Below are positions 50,477 to 57,939 of a stretch of DNA of 64,000 bases, one piece after another. The position numbers were made by a program, and so were the translations under genes. Source of the DNA: Cognatishimia sp. SS12. Its GTDB lineage: Bacteria > Pseudomonadota > Alphaproteobacteria > Rhodobacterales > Rhodobacteraceae. The DNA lies in NCBI RefSeq assembly GCF_028369055.1, contig NZ_JAQNCZ010000003.1, positions 186,001-250,000 on the forward strand. The letters are read 5' to 3'. Below the pieces are notes generated by a model. It had not been told where the DNA came from. It searched no databases and saw nothing but the letters and a program-made list of their open reading frames with translations. Within the stretch, counting starts at the first letter, position 1. The number at the start of each line of letters is the position of its first letter.

Positions 50477-52166
50477 CCTGAGTGTCCTCAAGCAATGGCA
50501 GGGTAATTTTGAATTCCGCCCCTTGGGCAAGATTGCGACAGCTGAGCTGCCCACCAAACTGCTGAATAATGCCCAGTGCCAGCGACAGGCCAAGGCCCAG
50601 TCCCTGCGAGGCCCCAAGGTTCTTGGTGGTGTAAAACGGCTCAAACACGCGATCCGGATCCTGAATGCCGCTGCCGGTGTCACGCACAGTCAGCGCAGCG
50701 CTTGACCCTGTGCTGTCCAGCGAGACCAAAAGGTTTTTGTCGGTGCTCGTCGCCATTGCGTCCATGGCATTGGTCAGCAGGTTCAGCACCACCTGCTCAA
50801 GGCGCACGCGCCCTGCCAATACATCCACGTCGTCGTCGGGCAAGGACAAAGACGCCGCCACCCCGGCCTTGGCCAGATCGGCAGCGACCAAACCATAGGC
50901 ATTTTCCACCACGGCGCGAAAGCTGATCGGCTCGGTCGGCATCACCTCTTTGCGCGCAAAGGCGCGCAGGTTGTTGATGATCCGTGTCATGCGGCGCACC
51001 TGATCGCCGATCAGGGCCAGATTGTCGCTGACCGGGTCCACGCGCCCCTTGGCCAGAAACTTTCGCCCGTTTTCGGCAAAATTCAAGATCGCCGCCAAGG
51101 GCTGGTTCAACTCGTGGCTGATGCCCGCCGACAGACGCCCGAGCGCCGCAAGTTTTGAGGCCTCCACCAATTCGCCCTGCGCCTTGCGCAATTCTGCGGT
51201 CCGCGCCTCAACCCGCGCCTCCAGCGTGGCGGAATAATCGGCCTCAAACGCCAATTGCCGCCGTTGCTGCACCGCGATTGCACCGATGAGGCCAATCACG
51301 AGCGCGGTCGCCAAGGCCAAGGCAAAGCGCAGCCGGGCCGCTTCTTGCGCCGGGGCAACGCTGACAAAAATTTCGGCGCGCAAATCCAGCGGGGCGATGA
51401 ACCGCTCCAGCCGCAGCACATCACCCTGACTATTGGCGGGCGGACCCAGCCGCCAAAGGGCATGTGGCCCCGGTTGCCGCAGGATCGGAAAGCCCCCCGC
51501 ATCCGGCGCAGCCGTCAGGCTGAGACCCAACAGCTCTGGCCGGTTGGCGATGAAAGACTGATTGTCCGCGTCAAAAAACACCACTGGTTCTGGCGCAACC
51601 GGCCATTCAAATTCAAGCGCCGCCATTTCGGCAGAGACCACAACGACCCCCAAGGGCACGTGATCGGCGGTAAACAACCCGCGGGCAAAGCGCGTCAGGC
51701 GCACCCCGCCCTCGCGCACATGTTCAAATTCCAACCGCGCATTCAGCGCAGCTGCCATCAGGCGCGGCGTGACCTGCTGCCCCTCGCGTGCTGGGCCAGA
51801 AGAGGCGATGATGCGCCCTTGGGGATCCGCCAGATCAATGTGCCAGGCCCCATAGGTCAGCTGAAAATCTGCCAGCCAATCGCGCAGCTCGGCATCGGGT
51901 GCTGTGACCAGTGCGGTTTGCAGGATCGGCTCGTTTGCCAGCACATTGGCAAGTGTGCGAAACCCCGAGAGCTGCAGGCGCAGCGTGCTGGTGACTTCGC
52001 TCAGGCGCACCTGCCCGGCCTGCGCGGTCGCGGCAATGCCGCTGCTGAGAGCATTTTGATAGACCACCCAGGCCGCAGCAAAGCTGAGCATGACGTATAG
52101 AACTGCGATGAAAAAATACGTTCGAATCACAAAATCCCCGAGTCGCGACCCTGTTTTGCGCCGCAA
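50469..52166 (-). CDS. DctB-like membrane sensor histidine kinase
   Basis: About 565 aa (TTG 52166; GTG 52130 with GGGG in front is an alternative start). A membrane helix (about 15-38), a periplasmic sensor region of about 240 residues, and a second helix (about 285-305) precede a coiled coil. The HisKA motif is ALGRLSAGISHELNQPLAAIL, and the HATPase domain follows (NLLTNAMDAM, DTGSGI, GLGLGLSLALGI). Architecture as in DctB, a sensor of C4-dicarboxylates. It is divergent from the TRAP genes and is likely to control them. Confidence 0.92.
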   Translation of the reverse strand: MRRKTGSRLGDFVIRTYFFIAVLYVMLSFAAAWVVYQNALSSGIAATAQAGQVRLSEVTSTLRLQLSGFRTLANVLANEPILQTALVTAPDAELRDWLADFQLTYGAWHIDLADPQGRIIASSGPAREGQQVTPRLMAAALNARLEFEHVREGGVRLTRFARGLFTADHVPLGVVVVSAEMAALEFEWPVAPEPVVFFDADNQSFIANRPELLGLSLTAAPDAGGFPILRQPGPHALWRLGPPANSQGDVLRLERFIAPLDLRAEIFVSVAPAQEAARLRFALALATALVIGLIGAIAVQQRRQLAFEADYSATLEARVEARTAELRKAQGELVEASKLAALGRLSAGISHELNQPLAAILNFAENGRKFLAKGRVDPVSDNLALIGDQVRRMTRIINNLRAFARKEVMPTEPISFRAVVENAYGLVAADLAKAGVAASLSLPDDDVDVLAGRVRLEQVVLNLLTNAMDAMATSTDKNLLVSLDSTGSSAALTVRDTGSGIQDPDRVFEPFYTTKNLGASQGLGLGLSLALGIIQQFGGQLSCRNLAQGAEFKITLPLLEDTQDV

Positions 52167-52208
52167 TTTCGGTGGGATCGCTGGAATGAAACTGTCCGAA
52201 ATTTCGGA
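52161..52208. promoter_or_regulatory. Repeated palindromes in the sensor-dctP divergent region
   Basis: TCCGAAATTTCGGA (52195-52208) is a perfect 14-bp palindrome. CCGCAATTTCGG (52161-52172) is a near copy with one mismatch, centred 35 bp away. They lie 150-200 bp upstream of dctP and next to the sensor start. They are candidate binding sites for the Fis-type response regulator. Confidence 0.6.
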
Positions 52209-52358
52209 AAAAATGAAGGCCCTGAAAAAATTTTCGCCCCAAAGCCTTGAAATTACATAGAATAAAATAATGGCGACCCGAAACTTGAGCTAATGAAAGC
52301 CGCCTTGCTTAGTATGGTCCATCGCGCTGGAGGAGCGCACGACCTAAGGGAGAGACCT

Positions 52359-53363
52359 ATGAAAAACCTATTGATGACCGCCTGTGTTGCCGCTGTTGCA
52401 ACGCTTCCGTCACTGGCATCAGCCAGCTGTGAAGAGGGCGAAATCGTCGCCAAATTCAGCCACGTCACCAACACTGACAAACACCCAAAGGGCATTGCGG
52501 CGTCCTTGCTTGAGAAGCGGGTGAACGAGGAAATGAATGGCGTCATGTGCCTGGAGGTCTTCCCGAACTCCACGCTTTATAATGACAACAAAGTGCTCGA
52601 AGCGATGCTGCAGGGCGATGTACAACTGGCCGCGCCCTCGCTGTCGAAATTTGAGAAATTCACCAAACAGTTCCGCATCTTCGATCTGCCTTTCATGTTC
52701 CGCGACATCCATGCGGTTGAGGCGTTTCAGGCGTCAGACGCCGGTCAGGACATGCTGGACAGCATGCACAAACGTGGTTTGCAGGGGCTGGCCTATTGGC
52801 ACAATGGCATGAAACAGATGTCCGCCAATGTGCCGCTGGTGTCGCCGACCGATGCCAATGGTCTGAAATTCCGCGTCCAGTCCTCTGATGTGCTGGTCGC
52901 CCAGATGGAAGCGCTGGGTGGCTCCCCGCAAAAGATGGCCTTTTCCGAAGTCTATGGCGCGCTGCAACAGGGCGTTGTGGATGGGCAGGAAAACACCTGG
53001 TCCAACATCTATGGCAAGAAATTCTTTGAGGTGCAGGACGGCATCACCCAAACCGATCACGGCATTCTGGATTATCTCTTGGTGGCCAGCGCCGATTGGC
53101 TGGACGGGCTGCCCGAAGATGTGCGCACGCAGTTCCTGACCATTGTGGACGAAGTCACCGCCGTGCGGAACGCCGAATCTACCCGCGTAAACGATGCGGC
53201 CAAACAGGCCATCATCGATGCAGGCGGCACCGTGCGTGTGCTGACCGAAGAACAGCGTCAGGAATGGGTGGACGCGATGAAGCCGGTCTGGGCGAAATTT
53301 GCTGATGATGTCGGACAAGACAACATCGACAAAGCGCAAGAAATCAACCTGATGACCAACTAA
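52359..53363 (+). CDS. dctP: TRAP transporter solute-binding protein DctP
   Basis: 334 aa. The signal peptide ends at ASASCEEGE (about residue 23). The DctP fold is seen in FSHVTNTDKHPKGIAASLLEKRV, LEVFPNSTLYNDNKVLEAMLQGDVQLAAPSLSKF, LKFRVQSSDVLVAQMEALGGSPQKMAFSEVYGALQQGVVDGQENTWSNI. Such proteins bind organic acids through a conserved arginine (here FRVQSS). ATG 52359 is preceded by AAGGGAGAG. Followed by a strong hairpin and then dctQ. Confidence 0.95.
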   Translation: MKNLLMTACVAAVATLPSLASASCEEGEIVAKFSHVTNTDKHPKGIAASLLEKRVNEEMNGVMCLEVFPNSTLYNDNKVLEAMLQGDVQLAAPSLSKFEKFTKQFRIFDLPFMFRDIHAVEAFQASDAGQDMLDSMHKRGLQGLAYWHNGMKQMSANVPLVSPTDANGLKFRVQSSDVLVAQMEALGGSPQKMAFSEVYGALQQGVVDGQENTWSNIYGKKFFEVQDGITQTDHGILDYLLVASADWLDGLPEDVRTQFLTIVDEVTAVRNAESTRVNDAAKQAIIDAGGTVRVLTEEQRQEWVDAMKPVWAKFADDVGQDNIDKAQEINLMTN

Positions 53364-53399
53364 ACCGCTGGGTCCTTCCGAACACAGGGAGGACCGTTC

Positions 53400-53434
53400 A
53401 CGGGCACCGCCGCAGACCGACGGTGCCCGTTTTC
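53400..53434 (+). terminator. Hairpin with short U tract between dctP and dctQ
   Basis: ACGGGCACCG and CGGTGCCCGT pair over 10 bp around an 11-nt loop, followed by TTT. It looks like a partial terminator that would lower dctQM expression relative to dctP. Confidence 0.75.
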
Positions 53435-53460
53435 CATAAAAATTAGGGAAAGGAAGGGAC

Positions 53461-54129
53461 ATGGCCGACATCAACGCCAAGCCATCAGCGATGGACCGCG
53501 TGGAGGAGACCACGATCGCCGCCATCCTCGGGACAATGACGCTCTTGACGTTTGCCAATGTGGTGGCGCGCTACGGGTTCAATTCAAACATCTTTTACGC
53601 GCTGGAGCTGACCGTCTTTCTCTTTGCCTGGCTGGTGCTGCTGGGGGCAAGCTATGCGGTCAAGAAAACCATGCATCTGGGGGTCGATGTCATTGCAAAT
53701 ATGGCCCCGACCTCTGTGCAGCGGGTTATGGCGCTGTTTGTGGTGGTGATCTGCATTATCTATGCGCTGCTGCTGCTCAAGGGCGGGTGGGACTATTGGG
53801 CGCCTTACGCCAATTTGCAGCCCACAAGCGGGCGCTGGTTCCCCACGGGCTTTACCGAAAACGTGCGTGGCCAGGGCTGGTATGAAACCCAGGATATCCC
53901 GATCCCCGGCTTTATGCGCTGGCTCGAAGGGGCGTTCAACGATGGCGACGCCTACGAAAAGATGCCCAAGGTTGTGCCCTATCTGGTCATGCCACTGTCA
54001 GCGCTGCTGCTGGTGATCCGCTTTGTGCAAGCCGCTCAGCGCGTGCTGCAGGGCCACCAAACACTCCTGATCGTTTCCCACGAAGCCGAAGATGACGTCG
54101 CCGAAGCCGCGGCAAAGATGAAGGACTGA
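53461..54129 (+). CDS. dctQ: TRAP transporter small permease DctQ
   Basis: 222 aa with four membrane helices (about residues 18-38, 48-66, 86-105 and 175-195). It has the family pattern TLLTFANVVARYGFNSNIFYALELTVFLFAWLVLLGASYAVKKTMHLGVDVI. The hydrophilic insert (YAPYANLQPTSGRWFPTGFTENVRGQGWYET) makes it longer than the usual 160-180 aa. It links DctP and DctM. The ATG follows AAGGAAGGG. Confidence 0.93.
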   Translation: MADINAKPSAMDRVEETTIAAILGTMTLLTFANVVARYGFNSNIFYALELTVFLFAWLVLLGASYAVKKTMHLGVDVIANMAPTSVQRVMALFVVVICIIYALLLLKGGWDYWAPYANLQPTSGRWFPTGFTENVRGQGWYETQDIPIPGFMRWLEGAFNDGDAYEKMPKVVPYLVMPLSALLLVIRFVQAAQRVLQGHQTLLIVSHEAEDDVAEAAAKMKD

Positions 54130-54133
54130 GATC

Positions 54134-55519
54134 ATGGAAATCCTGTTTTTGTTTGCCATGGTGATCGGCCTGATGCTGATCGGGGCACCGATTGCCGTTT
54201 CGCTGGGCTTTTCGTCGATCGTATTTCTGCTGATCCATTCTGACGCCTCGCTGGCCTCGGTGGCGCAGACGCTGTTTGAGGCTTTCGAAGGGCACTCCAC
54301 CCTGCTGGCGATCCCGTTTTTCATCCTCGCCTCCAGCTTTATGAGCACCGGCGGCGTGGCGCAGCGGATCATCCGGTTTTCCATCGCCCTTGTCGGGCAC
54401 TTCCGCGGCGGTTTGGCGATTTCGGGCGTTTTGGCCTGCATGATCTTTGCCGCACTCAGCGGCTCGTCCCCAGCAACGGTTGTGGCCATCGGCTCCATCG
54501 TGATCGCGGCGATGCGCCAAACCGGATACAGCAAGGAATTTGCCGCAGGGGTCATTGCGAATGCGGGCACGCTCGGCATCCTGATCCCGCCCTCCATCGT
54601 GATGGTGGTCTATGCCGCAGCCGTTGAGGTTTCGGTCGGGCGCATGTTCCTGGCGGGCGTCATCCCGGGTCTTCTGGCGGGCAGTATGCTGATGGTCGGC
54701 ATCTATGTGATGGCGCGGGTCAAAAACATGCCTGCCGGAGAATTCAAAGGGTTTGGCGAGATCTGGGACAGCTTTCGCGACGCAATCTGGGGCCTGTTGC
54801 TGATCGTCATCATCATGGTGGGCATCTATGGTGTGCCCGGCGTGACCGGCGCGATCTTTACCCCGACCGAAGCGGCGGCTGTGGCCTCTGTCTATGCCTT
54901 CTTGGTGGCTTGTTTTGTCTATCGCGACATGGGGCCACTGGCCGGAGAGGAACGCAAAACGCTCTTGCACAAACCCTATGCGCTGATCACCGCCATCTGG
55001 CACCCGGACACCGTGCGCACCCTGCGCGACGCCGGCAAGCTGATCATCACGCTGATGTTTGTGATCGCAAATGCGCTGCTGCTGAAACATGTCATCACGG
55101 ATGAACAGATCCCGCAGAAAATCACCGAGGTGATGCTGTCCTACGGCTTTGGTCCGGTGATGTTCCTGGTGATCGTCAATATCATCCTGCTGATCGGTGG
55201 CCAGTTCATGGAACCCTCGGGGCTGTTGGTGATCGTTGCGCCCTTGGTGTTCCCAATCGCGATTGAGCTGGGAATAGACCCGATCCATTTGGGCATCATC
55301 ATGGTGGTGAACATGGAGATCGGCATGATCACCCCGCCCGTTGGCCTCAACCTCTTTGTGACGGCAGGCGTGGCCAATATGTCGATGATGGGCGTGGTGC
55401 GCGCAGCGCTGCCCTTCCTCGGGATCATGTTCATCTTCCTGATCATGGTGACGTATATTCCGTGGATTTCAACGGTGCTGCCGAATGCCGTGATGGGGCC
55501 AGAGATTATCACCAACTAG
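54134..55519 (+). CDS. dctM: TRAP transporter large permease DctM
   Basis: 461 aa with about twelve membrane helices. DctM signatures include MVIGLMLIGAPIAVSLGFSSIVFL, FFILASSFMSTGGVAQRIIRFSIALVGHFRGGLAISGVLACMIFAALSGSSPATVVAIGSI and GILIPPSIVMVVYA. It forms the sodium-coupled channel of the transporter. It begins 4 bp after dctQ and is followed by a Rho-independent terminator. Confidence 0.96.
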   Translation: MEILFLFAMVIGLMLIGAPIAVSLGFSSIVFLLIHSDASLASVAQTLFEAFEGHSTLLAIPFFILASSFMSTGGVAQRIIRFSIALVGHFRGGLAISGVLACMIFAALSGSSPATVVAIGSIVIAAMRQTGYSKEFAAGVIANAGTLGILIPPSIVMVVYAAAVEVSVGRMFLAGVIPGLLAGSMLMVGIYVMARVKNMPAGEFKGFGEIWDSFRDAIWGLLLIVIIMVGIYGVPGVTGAIFTPTEAAAVASVYAFLVACFVYRDMGPLAGEERKTLLHKPYALITAIWHPDTVRTLRDAGKLIITLMFVIANALLLKHVITDEQIPQKITEVMLSYGFGPVMFLVIVNIILLIGGQFMEPSGLLVIVAPLVFPIAIELGIDPIHLGIIMVVNMEIGMITPPVGLNLFVTAGVANMSMMGVVRAALPFLGIMFIFLIMVTYIPWISTVLPNAVMGPEIITN

Positions 55520-55549
55520 CCCCAGCCTCATTGGCAAGGTAACGATTGC

Positions 55550-55577
55550 AAAGGGCGGCCCGCGGGTCGCCCTTTTT
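55550..55577 (+). terminator. Rho-independent terminator of dctPQM
   Basis: AAAGGGCG and CGCCCTTT pair around an inner CCGCGG and run into TTTTT. It overlaps the 3' end of the convergent sulfotransferase gene and may serve both. Confidence 0.8.
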
Positions 55578-57694
55578 CATTGCATTGCGTCAGCCGCGTC
55601 AACCAGCGCCTTGAGTGGCGCAAGATGCGCCTCATAGCGCTGCCATTTACCGACTGAACGCGCATAGACCGGCTCACGCACCTGCGTGATGCTGGCGGTG
55701 CGCACGCGGTGGGTGCTGCGGTGGCTGTCCAAAACGCCGGGCTGCCATGCCAGCCCGCAATACTCCAGCAGCGCCCGCGCCTGCGCTTCGTGATCGGTGA
55801 CAAGCGCCTCATAGGGCACCGTATGAAAGGCCCCCTGCGGCAAGACCCTCTGCCAGTGGCGCATCAGCCGTCGATACCCCGCGTAATAGCGGCCCATTTC
55901 GACAAGGTCATAGCTGTGCAGCTGGCTGCGCTCAAACAGCCGGGTGAAACCCGAAAGGCAGCTGTCCATCCCGTCCCGCGCCACATGGATGATACGCGCA
56001 TTGGGCAAAAGCGCATGGATCACGCCAATGAAATCAAAATTGGCGGGCATTTTATCCGTCACCTGCGCCGCGCCGCCGCCCAGTGCAGCGATCCGATCCA
56101 CATAGGTGCTGATGGCCCCGGCGATCGCTGTCCCGGACATCTGCGGCAATCGCTGCTGAAATGTCGTCCCGCCGGTGCCTTCGAAGGCGCACCGCAGATC
56201 GTCAAGCTCCCCCGCGCCGTGCACGCCCGAATGGCTGGCCAAGATGCTTTCGGTCAACGTTGTACCGGAGCGCGGCATCCCCAGCACAAAAATCGGCTGG
56301 GCCGACGGGTTGGCAAATGCACGCAGGCGCTCGATGAAGGCGGCATCAAATGTCGCGATGATCTCATCCACCTCTTGATCCCGCGCGGCGGCATCATAAG
56401 ACAGACTGGCCCGCTTGAGCCGCGCACCAGCGGCGTAGTGCGGCCAAGCGGCCGCATGCTGCCCGGCGGCATCAAGCCGATCCCCCAGACCGAACCGCAG
56501 CGGGATCTGTTTAGACAGCGACATCGCTTCTATCCCCGGCAAATGCGCCAGCAATTTTTGCAAAAGCGGATCGTCTGCGCCCTTGCGCTTGCTCAGCCGG
56601 GCCAGCGCCAGCAGCGGCGCGCTGTCCTGCGGCTGCAGTGCCGCTGCGCGTTCAAACGCGGCGCGCGCCTTGGCCATCTCACCATGCTCCAGATGCAAAT
56701 GTCCCTGCCCCAGATGACTGGCCGCGTTGCTGGGATCCCGCAACAGCGCCTGCGCATAAAGCCCAAGCGCCTCATCGGGCGCTCCGGCCAGGCTGGCGAT
56801 GTGACCCAATTGGTGCAAAGCGGCCCCATTGTCCGGTTCAATGTCCAAGGCGGCCTCGGCTGCGGCGCGGGCCAGGTCTGGGTGGTTTTTCTCCAGCAGC
56901 ACCTGTGACAGACCCAAATGCGCCGTCACCAGATTTGGCGCATGGGCAATGGCGCTGCGAAAGCAGCGTTCCGCCGCGTCCATATCCAGCCGCTGCAGGG
57001 CGATGCGGCCTAGGATCGACAGCGCCTCGGCATTTTCCGGTTGCATCGTCAGCACGGTTTTCACTGCCGCCTCGGCCTCGGCGATCCGGTCATGATCCAG
57101 CAATACGGTCGCCAAATTATTCCGGCTTTCATGATGTGCGGGCGCAGTGCGCAGGACCGCACGATAGGCCGCAAGCGCGCCCTCAAGGTCCATTTCGTTG
57201 CGCGCGATGGACCCGAGATTGTTGAGCGACGCAATGTGATCCGGGACCAGCGCCAGCGCGCGCTGGTGCAGCGCCTTGGCTCTGGCGAGATCACTGGCGT
57301 CATAATAGGCCAGCGCCAGATTGGACAGCGCCCCGGCCGAAGGCGCAGTGGTGGCAATCGCCGCCTCCCCCACCGCAATGGCGCGCTGTAACTGGCCGGC
57401 GTTGCGCAGCACTTCGACCATATTGGCCATCAACTGCCGGTCCTGCGGCGCATGGGTCAGTGCCGTTTCAAGCCGCGCGACGGCCACATCCCTCTCGCCC
57501 TGTTGATAGGCTGCCAGCCCCCAGAGCTGATGCGCCAGTGCGTGGGATGGCAGCGCCCGCAGCAGCCGCTGACAGAGATAGATACAGGCTGCCCATTCGC
57601 CTGACTGATAGGCCTGCTGCGCGGCGGAGATGGCCTGCGCCGCTGTCATTTTCTGCCGCTGTGATCCCGAGCCAGCGGGTGTCGTATTGCTCAT
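55577..57694 (-). CDS. TPR-repeat sulfotransferase
   Basis: 705 aa. Residues about 15-390 are tandem TPR repeats (LNNLGSIARNEMDLEGALAAYRAVLR and others, roughly ten). A sulfotransferase domain follows, with PAPS-binding 5'-PSB loop GMPRSGTTLTE near residue 471 and the 3'-PB region IIHVARDGMDSCLSGFTRLF. It would move a sulfate group from PAPS to a protein or glycan. PAPS could come from the sat/cysC gene at 28 kb. ATG 57694 has AAGGA upstream. No signal peptide. Confidence 0.9.
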   Translation of the reverse strand: MSNTTPAGSGSQRQKMTAAQAISAAQQAYQSGEWAACIYLCQRLLRALPSHALAHQLWGLAAYQQGERDVAVARLETALTHAPQDRQLMANMVEVLRNAGQLQRAIAVGEAAIATTAPSAGALSNLALAYYDASDLARAKALHQRALALVPDHIASLNNLGSIARNEMDLEGALAAYRAVLRTAPAHHESRNNLATVLLDHDRIAEAEAAVKTVLTMQPENAEALSILGRIALQRLDMDAAERCFRSAIAHAPNLVTAHLGLSQVLLEKNHPDLARAAAEAALDIEPDNGAALHQLGHIASLAGAPDEALGLYAQALLRDPSNAASHLGQGHLHLEHGEMAKARAAFERAAALQPQDSAPLLALARLSKRKGADDPLLQKLLAHLPGIEAMSLSKQIPLRFGLGDRLDAAGQHAAAWPHYAAGARLKRASLSYDAAARDQEVDEIIATFDAAFIERLRAFANPSAQPIFVLGMPRSGTTLTESILASHSGVHGAGELDDLRCAFEGTGGTTFQQRLPQMSGTAIAGAISTYVDRIAALGGGAAQVTDKMPANFDFIGVIHALLPNARIIHVARDGMDSCLSGFTRLFERSQLHSYDLVEMGRYYAGYRRLMRHWQRVLPQGAFHTVPYEALVTDHEAQARALLEYCGLAWQPGVLDSHRSTHRVRTASITQVREPVYARSVGKWQRYEAHLAPLKALVDAADAMQ

Positions 57695-57939
57695 GGTGCG
57701 ATCCTTTTCCGGCGCAGGCTTACCGCAGGCGCAGTGCAAAGCGCAATCGAGCGCGCGCCCCGGACCTGCGCTGTGCTATCAGATCGAGATTTCAGACATA
57801 AACTTTGGTTATAAAACTGATTTCTTTAGATATTTTTCAATGCCCCTCGGTTTTCTCACATTCGCTCCCTGCGTAAGAGACGCGGTGAATCACACAGCGC
57901 TGCACCTTGCCAGCGCCCATAAGTCACCGAGGATAAGAC

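Noticed and set aside
53987..55288. Minus-strand open frame of 433 codons opposite dctM
   Set aside because: Very His/Asp/Gln-rich composition, as expected from the reverse of a hydrophobic membrane protein; no start signal.
55709..56908. Plus-strand open frame of 399 codons opposite the TPR-sulfotransferase
   Set aside because: Antisense to the PAPS-binding and TPR motifs and without a domain of its own.
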